Shown here piece by piece: positions 1 to 7,924 of a stretch of 16,477 nt of DNA (positions are counted from its first letter, which is position 1; the number at the start of each line of letters is the position of its first letter). The stretch is taken from assembly GCA_037440385.1 (NCBI GenBank), contig JBBIUI010000054.1:1-16477 (forward strand). The letters are read 5' to 3'. This DNA is from CG2-30-68-42 sp037440385. GTDB taxonomy: Bacteria > Pseudomonadota > Gammaproteobacteria > Burkholderiales > Rhodocyclaceae. A model generated the notes under the pieces. It did not search any database. It had not been told where the DNA came from and saw only the letters and a list, made by a program, of their open reading frames with translations. The position numbers and the translations under genes were made by a program.

Positions 1-296
1 CATTGCCCTGCGCGCGGGCGCAGCTCGGCCTGGTGGGCGACGCGCTCGGAACGTTCCTGGATCCGTGCGCTGCACGGGAACTGACGAGCGCCGCGCAGGC
101 GCTGTCGAGTGCGCTCGATGCCGCTGCGACCGATGCACCCGCCCTCGGACGGGTGTTCGCGGACATCGACCGATGGATCGCGCAGGCCGCGGGCCGATGC
201 CGGGCGCGCGATCCGCAACTCGACCTGCACGACGCCGTGCCGCGCGCAGCCGAGCCGGTGCGCCTCGTGCGAAAAACCGAATCCACCTCAGTGTGA
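1..296 (+). CDS. C-terminal part of an unrecognised protein, cut by the window edge
   Basis: An open frame runs from the window edge to a TGA at 294-296 and leaves about 98 residues. Third codon positions are strongly G/C, as in the neighbouring genes, which supports real coding. The visible part is Ala/Arg-rich with a likely helical stretch (around residues 25-65) and a basic C-terminus; I see no transmembrane segment, metal-binding cluster or family motif. It ends 14 nt before cysH on the same strand, so the two may be co-transcribed. Genes upstream of cysH in related bacteria often belong to sulfite reduction or siroheme synthesis, but nothing here lets me assign it to those families. The true start is outside the window. 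Confidence 0.55.
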   Translation, partial: LPCARAQLGLVGDALGTFLDPCAARELTSAAQALSSALDAAATDAPALGRVFADIDRWIAQAAGRCRARDPQLDLHDAVPRAAEPVRLVRKTESTSV

Positions 297-310
297 ACCC
301 GGAGACCCGA

Positions 311-1015
311 ATGAACGACATCCTGCAAAGCCGCGTACGTGCGGCCACCGAACTTCTGATCCGAATCGAGCGCGCGCACGCACCGGCCGCCTTCGCGAAC
401 AGTCTGGGCGCCGAGGACATGGTGCTGACCGATCTCATCGTGCGGCATGCACCCGGCATCGAACTGTTCACGCTGGACACGGGCCGGCTGCACGAGGAGA
501 CCTACCGGCTGATGCACCGGCTCGCCGACCACTATGACATCCGCCTTCGGGTGGTTTTTCCGAAACCGGAGATCGTCGAGCGCTATGCCGGCGCCAACGG
601 CGTCAATGCCTTCTACCGGAGCGTGGAGCTGCGCAAGGCATGCTGCCACGCCCGCAAGGTCGAGCCGCTGCAGCGCGCGCTCTCCGGCAAGGCCGCGTGG
701 ATCACCGGGCTGCGCCGCGCCCAGGCGGTGACGCGCCGCGAGCTGCCCGAACAGGAGTTCGACACCGTGCACGGCATCCCGAAATTCAACCCGCTGGCAA
801 GCTGGAGCGAACAGGAGGTATGGACCTACCTGCGCGACAACGGGGTACCGTACAACGAGCTGCACGAACGCGGCTTCCCCAGCATCGGCTGCGCGCCGTG
901 CACGCGGGCCGTGGCCGCGGGCGACGACATCCGCGCAGGCCGCTGGTGGTGGGAGGATCCCGAGTCCAGGGAATGCGGGCTGCATCCGGCCGCACGCACG
1001 CAGCAGAGCGCGTGA
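311..1015 (+). CDS. cysH: Assimilatory adenylylsulfate (APS) reductase, CysH family
   Basis: 234 residues. Reduces APS to sulfite and AMP in the cytoplasm with thioredoxin as electron donor, a step of sulfate assimilation to cysteine. Visible motifs: the nucleotide-binding SLGAEDMV segment (residues 31-38), a double cysteine CC at 111-112 and CAPC at 194-197 that together would ligate a [4Fe-4S] cluster, and the catalytic ECGLH near the C-terminus (221-225). The four cluster cysteines distinguish the APS-using type from the cluster-free E. coli PAPS reductase (family knowledge). The ATG at 311 was chosen because GGAG lies 6 nt upstream (301-304) and the protein then begins as the family does; the same frame is open further upstream but that part overlaps the preceding gene. 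It converges on alaX. No promoter is evident directly upstream, so it probably shares a transcript with the preceding gene. Confidence 0.93.
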   Translation: MNDILQSRVRAATELLIRIERAHAPAAFANSLGAEDMVLTDLIVRHAPGIELFTLDTGRLHEETYRLMHRLADHYDIRLRVVFPKPEIVERYAGANGVNAFYRSVELRKACCHARKVEPLQRALSGKAAWITGLRRAQAVTRRELPEQEFDTVHGIPKFNPLASWSEQEVWTYLRDNGVPYNELHERGFPSIGCAPCTRAVAAGDDIRAGRWWWEDPESRECGLHPAARTQQSA

Positions 1016-1130
1016 GCGCGAGCCGCGACGACGTGCGCGGCGGGCTCGGTCCCTTGCTTGCGCACGGGGATACACGGGCATACGGAAGACGATCGAAACC
1101 CAGGCGCCGGTTTTCCCTGCGACCACTGCG

Positions 1131-1144
1131 GGGGCGCTCGCCCC
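1131..1144. other. Small GC hairpin between convergent genes
   Basis: GGGGC (1131-1135) pairs with GCCCC (1140-1144) around a GCTC loop. It lies about 115 nt after the cysH stop. No T-run follows on the plus strand, so it is at best a weak terminator element. The rest of 1016-1170 shows no gene that I can support. Confidence 0.25.
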
Positions 1145-1171
1145 GGATGCGGCGAGTGCATGTGCCGTGTG

Positions 1172-1200
1172 CGCCGGCGTCGATCGACGCGACGCCGGCG
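1172..1200. terminator. Perfect inverted repeat at the alaX 3' end (terminator-like)
   Basis: CGCCGGCGTCG (1172-1182) and CGACGCCGGCG (1190-1200) form an 11-bp perfect stem with a 7-nt loop. It begins 2 nt after the alaX stop codon on the minus strand and lies in the 187-nt gap to the convergent cysH. Location and stability suit a transcription end or mRNA 3'-protecting stem for alaX, possibly working in both directions. Neither side carries the T-run of a classical intrinsic terminator, so its role is inferred. Confidence 0.5.
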
Positions 1201-1202
1201 GG

Positions 1203-1916
1203 TCAGGCAGCGGCGAAACCGATCGTGATGCGGCGGTTGTGCCTGCCTTCGCTGCGTATGCGCAGGATCCGGACCCGGCCGATCTCGGCGGTGTTGCGCA
1301 CATGCGTACCGCCGCACGGCTGCAGGTCGACGCCCGCGATGTCGATCGTGCGCACGCGCCCCTGTCCCCTGGGCGGCTGGACCGACAGGGTGCGCACGAT
1401 CTGCGGATTCGCGTCGAGCTCGTCGTCGCTGATCCAGCCCGGCTTCACTTCGCGCGCCTCGGCGATGCGCGCATCGAGCCGTGCCTCGATGTCTTCGCGC
1501 ACGAGCGCGGCCATGTCGACGTCGAAATCCAGATGTGCCTTGTCCTGCGCGATGCGCCCGCCCGTGACCGGCGCGCGCACGATCGCGCACAGCAGGTGCA
1601 GGCAGGTGTGGAAACGCATGATGCGGTAGCGCCGATCCCAGTCGAGCCGCGCCTCGACGCTCGCACCGGCCACCGGCATCGGCTGATCGGGCGCAGGCAC
1701 GTGCAGCACCTCGTCCGGCCCCGCACCCTTCACCGTGTCGAGGATCCGCGTCGCGGCTCCATCGGCCGCAACCAGCATGCCGCAATCGCCCGGCTGCCCG
1801 CCGCCGGCGGGATAGAACACCGTGCGGTCCAGCACGATGCCGGATCGATCGGCCGCGAGGACGCGCGCCGGACAACTGCGCAGGTAGGCGTCTTCGCGAA
1901 ACAACAGTTCGGTCAT
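1203..1916 (-). CDS. alaX: Alanyl-tRNA editing protein, AlaX type
   Basis: 237 residues. Stand-alone relatives of the alanyl-tRNA synthetase editing domain hydrolyse Ser (or Gly) wrongly attached to tRNA-Ala. The sequence shows FYPAGGGQPGD in the N-terminal half (residues 34-44), the metal-binding HTCLH (H103 and H107), and the second metal site CGGTH (C201, H205), which together make the HxxxH + CxxxH zinc centre of the family. No aminoacylation domain is present, so this is not a fragment of AlaRS. The start codon has a strong AAGGAGG about 11 nt upstream, but that site lies in a hairpin (1927-1943). It follows rplQ on the same strand after 124 nt and may receive read-through from the alpha operon. 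AlaX family membership is clear; the exact subtype and amino-acid specificity are not. Confidence 0.9.
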   Translation of the reverse strand: MTELLFREDAYLRSCPARVLAADRSGIVLDRTVFYPAGGGQPGDCGMLVAADGAATRILDTVKGAGPDEVLHVPAPDQPMPVAGASVEARLDWDRRYRIMRFHTCLHLLCAIVRAPVTGGRIAQDKAHLDFDVDMAALVREDIEARLDARIAEAREVKPGWISDDELDANPQIVRTLSVQPPRGQGRVRTIDIAGVDLQPCGGTHVRNTAEIGRVRILRIRSEGRHNRRITIGFAAA

Positions 1917-1926
1917 CGGATTGCCC

Positions 1927-1943
1927 GCCTCCTTGCAGGAGGC
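1927..1943 (-). promoter_or_regulatory. Hairpin burying the alaX Shine-Dalgarno sequence
   Basis: In the mRNA, GCCUCC (1943-1938) is followed by a UGCAA loop and GGAGGC (1932-1927), a perfect 6-bp stem. GGAGGC is the core of the AAGGAGG ribosome-binding site for alaX, whose ATG is at 1916-1914. Outer CCCGC/GCGGG bases could extend the stem with a bulge. The stem could limit alaX initiation, or act as part of the end of the rplQ transcript; there is no T-run. Confidence 0.45.
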
Positions 1944-1969
1944 AAGCGGGTCGCTGAATGCGGCACGCG

Positions 1970-2025
1970 CGCCGGGCGAGGCCGGCTTCCGGTTTCGCCG
2001 CCAGCCGCCGTGTGCCGGCCCGGCG
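1970..2025 (-). terminator. GC-rich dyad after rplQ, possible superoperon end
   Basis: CGCCGGGC (mRNA 2025-2018) can pair with GCCCGGCG (1977-1970) across about 40 nt that also contain smaller GCCGGC repeats. It lies within 20 nt of the rplQ stop codon. A transcription stop or transcript-stabilising structure is expected here from operon organisation, but there is no uridine tract and the loop is large. Confidence 0.3.
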
Positions 2026-2040
2026 GGGGCGACGGTTACG

Positions 2041-2436
2041 TCACGCCGCCTTTTCGGCGCTCGCCGGTTCGGCCGGTTCGGGCCGGTCCATCAGCTCGAC
2101 GTAGGCCATCGGCGCGTTGTCGCCCTGGCGGAAACCGAACTTCAGGATGCGCAGGTAACCGCCATTGCGTTTGACATAACGCGGGCCGAGTTCGTCGAAC
2201 ACCTTGACGACCATCTCGCGGTCCCGCAGCCGGTTGAACGCCAGCCGGCGGTTGGCGAGATTCGGCTTCTTGCCCAGCGTGATGATGGGCTCCACGACCC
2301 GACGCAGCTCCTTCGCCTTGGGCAGCGTCGTGCGGATCGCCTCGTGGCGCAACAGCGAGTTCGTCATGTTGCGCAGCATCGCCAGCCGGTGGCTGGTGGT
2401 GCGATTCAGCTTTCTCAATCCGTGACGATGACGCAT
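2041..2436 (-). CDS. rplQ: 50S ribosomal protein L17
   Basis: 131 residues, near the usual 127 of gammaproteobacterial L17. The N-terminus MRHRHGLRKLNRTTSHR is the family signature, followed by the LRNMTNSLLRHEAIRTT segment and the conserved NGGYLRILK region near residues 91-99. A short acidic/Ala-rich tail (PEPAEPASAEKAA) ends the protein. L17 binds 23S rRNA near the peptide exit region of the 50S subunit. It is the last gene of the alpha block, 91 nt after rpoA, as in E. coli. The ribosome-binding site is a modest AGGAA about 10 nt before the ATG. Confidence 0.98.
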   Translation of the reverse strand: MRHRHGLRKLNRTTSHRLAMLRNMTNSLLRHEAIRTTLPKAKELRRVVEPIITLGKKPNLANRRLAFNRLRDREMVVKVFDELGPRYVKRNGGYLRILKFGFRQGDNAPMAYVELMDRPEPAEPASAEKAA

Positions 2437-2527
2437 GATCGTTCCGTTCCTGGTTGCATGAGGTGTGGTGGGCGAATGCCGGCTGTACGGCGCCGGTGCG
2501 AACGCGGAGCTGGCCGCGAGCCTGCGC

Positions 2528-3514
2528 TTACATCCTCTCCAGACCCGCCGGAGGCCAGTTTTCCAGCTTCATGCCGAGGGTGAGCCCGCGCGACGCGAGG
2601 ACTTCCTTGATCTCGTTGAGCGACTTGCGACCGAGGTTCGGCGTCTTCAGCAACTCGGTCTCGGTGTGCTGGATCAGGTCGCCGATGTAGTAGATGTTCT
2701 CCGCCTTCAGGCAGTTTGCGGAACGCACGGTCAGTTCGAGGTCGTCGACCGGGCGCAGCAGGATGGGATCGACCTGGATCGTCTTGGAACCGCCGGCCTC
2801 GGCCGACGTCGGCGTGCCCTCGAGATCGGCGAACACCGAGAGCTGGTCCATCAGGATGCGCGCCGCATAGCGGATCGCTTCCTCCGGCTCGACCGCACCG
2901 TTGGTCTCGATGTCGATGATCAGCTTGTCGAGGTCGGTACGCTGTTCGACGCGGGCGGCCTCGACGCGGTAGCTGACGCGGCGCACCGGGCTGAACGAGG
3001 CGTCGAGCACGATCGGACCGATCGCCCGGGTCTCGCCCGGCACGGGCCGGACGGTGCCGGGCACGTAGCCGCGACCCTGCTCGATCTTGATCTGCATGGC
3101 GAGTTTTCCGCCGGGCGCGAGATGCGCGATGACATGCTCCGGGTTGATGATCTCCACGTCATGGCTCGCCTCGATGTCCGCCGCCGTGACGACGCCTTCG
3201 CCGTCCTTCGCAAGATTGAGCAGCGCCTCACTGCGGTCGTGCAGCTTCAGCACCACGCCCTTGAGGTTGAGCAGGATGTCGACGACGTCCTCGCGCACGC
3301 CGTCGAGGGTGGAATATTCGTGCAGCACGCCGTCGATGGTGACTTCGGTCGGCGCATGGCCGGGCATCGAAGACAGCAGGATGCGCCGCAGCGCATTGCC
3401 GAGCGTGTGGCCGTAGCCGCGCTCGAACGGCTCCATCACGACGCGCGCATGCACCGGAGAAATGCTCTGCACATCGATGATGCGCGGTTTCAGAAGTGGC
3501 GTAGCTTGTTGCAT
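2528..3514 (-). CDS. rpoA: RNA polymerase alpha subunit
   Basis: 328 residues (E. coli 329). The N-terminal domain carries the dimerisation segment FERGYGHTLGNALRRILLSS (about residues 31-50), followed by the assembly region; a flexible linker near 233-248 leads to the C-terminal domain. That domain retains VRSANCLKAENI with the Arg (about 264) that contacts UP elements and activators, and ends LGMKLENWPPAGLERM, a betaproteobacterial-looking tail. The alpha dimer nucleates the RNA polymerase core. The ATG at 3514 was chosen over an in-frame TTG two codons earlier because AAGGA lies 6 nt upstream of the ATG. It lies 28 nt after rpsD, linking RNA polymerase output to ribosomal protein transcription. 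Confidence 0.98.
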   Translation of the reverse strand: MQQATPLLKPRIIDVQSISPVHARVVMEPFERGYGHTLGNALRRILLSSMPGHAPTEVTIDGVLHEYSTLDGVREDVVDILLNLKGVVLKLHDRSEALLNLAKDGEGVVTAADIEASHDVEIINPEHVIAHLAPGGKLAMQIKIEQGRGYVPGTVRPVPGETRAIGPIVLDASFSPVRRVSYRVEAARVEQRTDLDKLIIDIETNGAVEPEEAIRYAARILMDQLSVFADLEGTPTSAEAGGSKTIQVDPILLRPVDDLELTVRSANCLKAENIYYIGDLIQHTETELLKTPNLGRKSLNEIKEVLASRGLTLGMKLENWPPAGLERM

Positions 3515-3542
3515 CGACAATCCTTCGCAAATGAAACGCCGG

Positions 3543-4172
3543 TCAGCGCGAGTACAGCTCTACCACCACGGCCTCGTTGATGGTCTCCGGCAGGTCGGCG
3601 CGCTGCGGAAGGGCCTTGAAGGTTCCCTTGCCTGCCTTGGAATCGACTTCGAGCCATTCCGGGAAGCCGCGCGATTCGGCCGACTTGAGCGCGGCATCCA
3701 CGCGCAGTTGTTTGCGGGCCGTCTCGGTCAGCGCGAGCGAGTCGCCCGGCTTGACGAAGTAAGACGGGATATTGACCCTCCGGCCATTGACCAGCACGCC
3801 GTTGTGCCGCACGACCTGACGCGCTTCCGCGCGCGAAGCCCCGAAACCCATACGCCAGGCGACGTTGTCGAGCCGGCTCTCGAGCAATTCGAGCAGATTC
3901 TCGCCGGTCTGGCCCTTGCGACGTTCCGCCTCGACGAAGGTCTTGTGGAACTGGCGCTCCAGCACGCCATAGGTGCGGCGCAGCTTCTGCTTCTCGCGCA
4001 ACTGCACGCCGTAGTTCGACAGGCGCTGTCCGGACTTCTGCCCGTGCTGGCCGGGCGCGTAGGAACGCCGGTCGATCGCGCACTTGTCACCGAAGCACTT
4101 CTCGCCCTTGAGGAACAGCTTTTCTCCCTCGCGGCGGCATCGGCGGCACTTGGGGTCGAGCATTCGAGCCAC
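3543..4172 (-). CDS. rpsD: 30S ribosomal protein S4, zinc-binding (C+) form, GTG start
   Basis: 209 residues. S4 is a primary 16S rRNA binder that nucleates 30S assembly and often autoregulates its operon. The N-terminus has cysteines at positions 9, 12, 26 and 31 (CRRC ... KCFGDKC), the four-cysteine zinc knuckle of the C+ form known from Thermus S4; E. coli S4 lacks it. The conserved APGQHG follows, then the central LREKQKLRRTYGVLERQF helix and the S4 RNA-binding domain (RLDNVAWRMGFGASRAEARQ ... HNGVLVNG). The GTG at 4172 is preferred over an ATG three codons later because AGGAGA lies 7 nt upstream and the protein then begins (M)ARML like the family. It lies 14 nt after rpsK. Confidence 0.97.
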   Translation of the reverse strand: MARMLDPKCRRCRREGEKLFLKGEKCFGDKCAIDRRSYAPGQHGQKSGQRLSNYGVQLREKQKLRRTYGVLERQFHKTFVEAERRKGQTGENLLELLESRLDNVAWRMGFGASRAEARQVVRHNGVLVNGRRVNIPSYFVKPGDSLALTETARKQLRVDAALKSAESRGFPEWLEVDSKAGKGTFKALPQRADLPETINEAVVVELYSR

Positions 4173-4186
4173 GTGTCTTTCTCCTG

Positions 4187-4576
4187 TCAGATCCGGCGCC
4201 GCTTGGGCGGGCGGCAGCCATTGTGCGGAATCGGGGTGACGTCCGTGATGCTCGCAATCTTGATGCCGAGGGCATTGAGCGAGCGAACCGCCGATTCGCG
4301 TCCGGGGCCGGGCCCCTTGATGCGCACCTCGACGTTCTTGACTCCGCACTCCTGCGCAACCTTGCCGGCGCTCTCGGCCGCGATCTGCGCGGCGAACGCC
4401 GTGCTCTTGCGCGAGCCCTTGAAACCGGCCCCACCCGATGTCGCCCAGGACAATGCATTGCCCTGGCGGTCGGTGATCGTGATGATCGTGTTGTTGAACG
4501 AAGCGTGGATGTGGGCGATGCCCTCGGCCACGTTCTTCTTGACCTTCTTGCGAACCTTGGCGGCAGTCTTTGCCAT
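4187..4576 (-). CDS. rpsK: 30S ribosomal protein S11
   Basis: 129 residues, the same length as E. coli S11. Visible family blocks are AHIHASFNNTIITITD in the N-terminal third, GFKGSRKSTAFAAQ in the centre, and the C-terminal DVTPIPHNGCRPPKRRRI, the basic tail that contacts 16S rRNA. S11 sits on the 30S platform near the mRNA exit and the E site. The ribosome-binding site AGGA overlaps the TAG stop of rpsM (9-nt gap), so coupled translation is likely. Rich in Lys/Arg at both termini, as usual. Confidence 0.98.
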   Translation of the reverse strand: MAKTAAKVRKKVKKNVAEGIAHIHASFNNTIITITDRQGNALSWATSGGAGFKGSRKSTAFAAQIAAESAGKVAQECGVKNVEVRIKGPGPGRESAVRSLNALGIKIASITDVTPIPHNGCRPPKRRRI

Positions 4577-4585
4577 TGGACAGTC

Positions 4586-4957
4586 CTAGACCGGTTTCTT
4601 GATTGCGGCGGCGAGCTTGCGCGGCCCCTTGCGGGTCCTGGCATTGGTGCGGGTGCGCTGCCCGCGCACCGGCAAGCCCTTGCGGTGGCGTACACCGCGA
4701 TAGCAGCCCAGATCCATCAGGCGCTTGATGTTCATCGACGTCTCGCGCCGCAGATCGCCCTCGATCGTGAATCGGGTGACCTGTTCGCGCAGGCGATCGA
4801 GCTGATCTTCGCTGAGATCCTTGACCTTCGCCGAGCCGGATACGCCGGTGGCCTGGCAGATCTTGCGCGCACGCGCGCGCCCGATGCCGTAGATCGAAGT
4901 CAGCGCGATCTCGGTGTGCTTGTGATTGGGTACGTTGATCCCAGCGATACGGGCCAT
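4586..4957 (-). CDS. rpsM: 30S ribosomal protein S13
   Basis: 123 residues. Begins MARIAGINVP and carries the helix-hairpin element LTSIYGIGRARARKIC, the central DLGCYRGVRHRKGLPVRGQR signature and the basic NARTRKGPRK tail that reaches toward the P-site tRNA. S13 lies in the 30S head and makes intersubunit contacts. It is the first gene of the alpha block, with its own promoter (4995-5023). The ribosome-binding site is weak (GGAA about 7 nt upstream), and the leader from the predicted start point is only about 30 nt, much shorter than the E. coli S4-responsive leader. Confidence 0.98.
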   Translation of the reverse strand: MARIAGINVPNHKHTEIALTSIYGIGRARARKICQATGVSGSAKVKDLSEDQLDRLREQVTRFTIEGDLRRETSMNIKRLMDLGCYRGVRHRKGLPVRGQRTRTNARTRKGPRKLAAAIKKPV

Positions 4958-4994
4958 GGATTATTCCGTGCTGATCAGAAAAGCGAAACTCGCG

Positions 4995-5023
4995 AGTATA
5001 GCGGCCGATGCCGTCATTTTCAA
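4995..5023 (-). promoter_or_regulatory. Predicted alpha-operon promoter (upstream of rpsM)
   Basis: On the minus strand, TTGAAA (5023-5018; 5 of 6 matches to the -35 consensus) is followed by exactly 17 nt and TATACT (5000-4995; 5 of 6 to the -10 consensus). The -35 hexamer overlaps the TGA stop of rpmJ. Transcription would start near 4988, about 30 nt before the rpsM ATG. This is the position of the alpha-operon promoter in E. coli. Spacing and matches are strong for such a GC-rich region; activity is inferred. Confidence 0.75.
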
Positions 5024-5133
5024 CCTTGTCGCTGCTTGTGACGGGGATCCTTGCAGATCACGCGCACGACGCGCTTGCGACGAACGATCTTGCAGTGACG
5101 GCACATGCGTTTGACCGATGCCTGAACTTTCAT
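5020..5133 (-). CDS. rpmJ: 50S ribosomal protein L36, zinc-binding form
   Basis: Found by direct translation of the minus strand: 37 residues beginning MKVQASVKRMCRHCK and ending KDPRHKQRQG. The zinc ligands C11, C14, C27 and H32 of the standard C+ L36 are all present. L36 is a small 23S rRNA-binding protein at the base of the L7/L12 stalk region. GGGAG lies 7 nt before the ATG. It follows infA after 44 nt and ends the spc block; its stop codon is embedded in the -35 element of the alpha promoter. Confidence 0.97.
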   Translation of the reverse strand: MKVQASVKRMCRHCKIVRRKRVVRVICKDPRHKQRQG

Positions 5134-5177
5134 CTGCGTTCTCCCATTGAAACGGCTGCTGCGACGCGCGAGGGCTG

Positions 5178-5396
5178 CTACCTGGCCCGGAACGTGATCC
5201 GCCCCTTGGACAGATCGTACGGGGTGAGCTGCACCGTCACCTTGTCGCCCGGCAGGATGCGGATGTAATGCATGCGCATCTTCCCGGAGATGTATCCCAA
5301 GATCATGTGACCGTTCTCGAGCTTCACCCGGAACGTGGCATTCGGCAGGTTCTCGACCACCTCGCCCTGCATTTCGATGACGTCTTCCTTTGCCAT
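5178..5396 (-). CDS. infA: Translation initiation factor IF-1
   Basis: 72 residues, the exact family length. A single OB-fold (S1-like) protein beginning MAKEDVIEMQGEVVE, with FRVKLENGH, HISGK-like GYISGKMRMHYIRILPGDKV and the C-terminal DLSKGRITFR typical of IF-1. It binds the 30S A site and helps select the initiator tRNA with IF-2 and IF-3. Its location between secY and rpmJ is the arrangement of betaproteobacteria and many Gram-positives; E. coli keeps infA elsewhere. The ATG follows the secY TAG after one base (TAGGATG), and the only upstream GGTAGG is too close to act well, so translational coupling to secY is likely. Confidence 0.98.
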   Translation of the reverse strand: MAKEDVIEMQGEVVENLPNATFRVKLENGHMILGYISGKMRMHYIRILPGDKVTVQLTPYDLSKGRITFRAR

Positions 5397-5397
5397 C

Positions 5398-6729
<1,332 letters not shown>

Positions 6730-6739
6730 CGCCTCGTCC

Positions 6740-7192
6740 TTACTCGCCGGCGGCCGCGGGGATGAGCACGGTCCCGCCCGCGGCCTCGATGGCCGCCCTG
6801 GCGCCCTTCGTGGCGCCCACACCGCGCAAGGTCAGCTTGCGCGTCAGTTTCCCCGCGAGGATCACCTTGGCCGACAGCGCGTGCGAGGCTACGATGCCGG
6901 CCCGTTTCAGTGCCGGCAAATCGATCTCGTCGAACGGCAGTTTCTCGAGTTCGGAAAGACGCACCTCGACCACGCGATCCTTCGCAGCCGAAATGAAGCC
7001 GCGCTTGGGCAGTCGCCGCTGGATGGGCATCTGGCCCCCTTCGAAGCCGACCTTGTGGTAGCCGCCGGAACGCGACTTCTGGCCCTTGTGCCCGCGCCCC
7101 GAAGTCTTTCCGAGACCCGACCCGATCCCGCGTCCGAGGCGCTTGCGGGGATGCTTGGCGCCGGGCGACGGTTTGATGTCGTTCAGATGCAT
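6740..7192 (-). CDS. rplO: 50S ribosomal protein L15
   Basis: 150 residues (E. coli 144). Begins MHLNDIKPSPGAKHPRKR and shows the glycine/basic-rich RGIGSGLGKTSGRGHKGQKS signature, then the QMPIQRRLPKRGF segment; the C-terminal globular half ends with an Ala-rich GGTVLIPAAAGE. L15 is a late-binding 23S rRNA protein that joins several rRNA domains. The ATG at 7192 is preferred over an in-frame GTG five codons earlier because GAGGA lies 8 nt upstream and the protein then starts as the family does. Four bases separate it from rpmD. Confidence 0.98.
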   Translation of the reverse strand: MHLNDIKPSPGAKHPRKRLGRGIGSGLGKTSGRGHKGQKSRSGGYHKVGFEGGQMPIQRRLPKRGFISAAKDRVVEVRLSELEKLPFDEIDLPALKRAGIVASHALSAKVILAGKLTRKLTLRGVGATKGARAAIEAAGGTVLIPAAAGE

Positions 7193-7196
7193 GCCG

Positions 7197-7379
7197 TCAT
7201 TCCTCACACGTCACGAGGTAGGCAACCTTGCGGATCATGCCGCGATTCGCGGCGGTGTCCGCAACTTCCACCGAATGGTTGATCCGGCGCAGCCCGAGCC
7301 CGCGCACCGTCGCCCGATGGGGGCGTTTGGTGCCGATGAGGCCGCGTACCAGGGTCACCTTGATCTTCTTGTCGCTCAT
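7197..7379 (-). CDS. rpmD: 50S ribosomal protein L30
   Basis: 60 residues (E. coli 59). The signature LVRGLIGTKRPHRATVRGLGLRRINHSVEV spans almost the whole protein. L30 is a small ferredoxin-like fold protein of the 50S subunit. It starts 4 nt after the rpsE stop; GGTGAGG overlaps that stop and is very close to the ATG, which suggests translation is coupled to rpsE. Gene order rpsE-rpmD-rplO is standard for the spc operon. Confidence 0.98.
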   Translation of the reverse strand: MSDKKIKVTLVRGLIGTKRPHRATVRGLGLRRINHSVEVADTAANRGMIRKVAYLVTCEE

Positions 7380-7383
7380 GTCC

Positions 7384-7908
7384 TCACCCTTGAAGCTGCT
7401 CGACCGCCATGCCGCGCTTGGCTGCGATTTCCGCCGGCGAGCTGATTCGCGAAAGCCCGTTCAGCGTTGCACGCACGACGTTGTAGGGATTGGTCGAGCC
7501 GAAACACTTGGCGACGACATCGGTCATGCCCATCACCTCGAACACGGCGCGCATCGGGCCACCGGCGATGATCCCGGTCCCGGGCGACGCGGGCTGGATC
7601 AGCACCCTCGCCGCGCCGTGGTGACCGACGACGGCATGATGGACCGATCCGTCCTTCAGACTCACCTTGGACAGTTTCCGCCGTGCCTCTTCCATCGCCT
7701 TCTGGATCGCAACCGGGACTTCCCGCGACTTGCCCTTGCCCATGCCGACGCCGCCATCGCCGTCACCGACCACGGTAAGCGCGGCAAAACCCAGGATCCG
7801 GCCGCCCTTCACGACTTTGGTGACCCGGTTGATCGACACCATCTTTTCGCGCAACGAATCCTCCGGCTGTTGCGCCGACCGGGCATACCTCTTCTGCGGT
7901 TTAGCCAT
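7384..7908 (-). CDS. rpsE: 30S ribosomal protein S5
   Basis: 174 residues (E. coli 167). The N-terminal double-stranded RNA-binding domain contains the conserved VVKGGRILGFAALTVVGDG (about 33-51), the loop where spectinomycin-resistance changes occur in other bacteria, then GVGMGKGKSREVP. The C-terminal domain carries PASPGTGIIAGGPMRAVFE and the NPYNVVRATLNGL helix. S5 lies on the solvent side near the mRNA entry channel and contributes to decoding fidelity. It lies 16 nt after rplR with GAGGCGAGAGG as ribosome-binding region. Confidence 0.98.
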   Translation of the reverse strand: MAKPQKRYARSAQQPEDSLREKMVSINRVTKVVKGGRILGFAALTVVGDGDGGVGMGKGKSREVPVAIQKAMEEARRKLSKVSLKDGSVHHAVVGHHGAARVLIQPASPGTGIIAGGPMRAVFEVMGMTDVVAKCFGSTNPYNVVRATLNGLSRISSPAEIAAKRGMAVEQLQG

Positions 7909-7924
7909 TCGCCTCTCGCCTCGT

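Noticed and set aside
826..1875. 349-codon minus-strand open frame overlapping alaX and cysH
   Set aside because: Out of frame with the clear AlaX motifs and antisense to the CysH C-terminus; no recognisable protein.
6730..6822. SecY start at the in-frame ATG inside rplO
   Set aside because: Adds 31 Pro/Arg-rich residues absent from SecY, lies wholly within rplO, and lacks the well-spaced ribosome-binding site that the TTG has.
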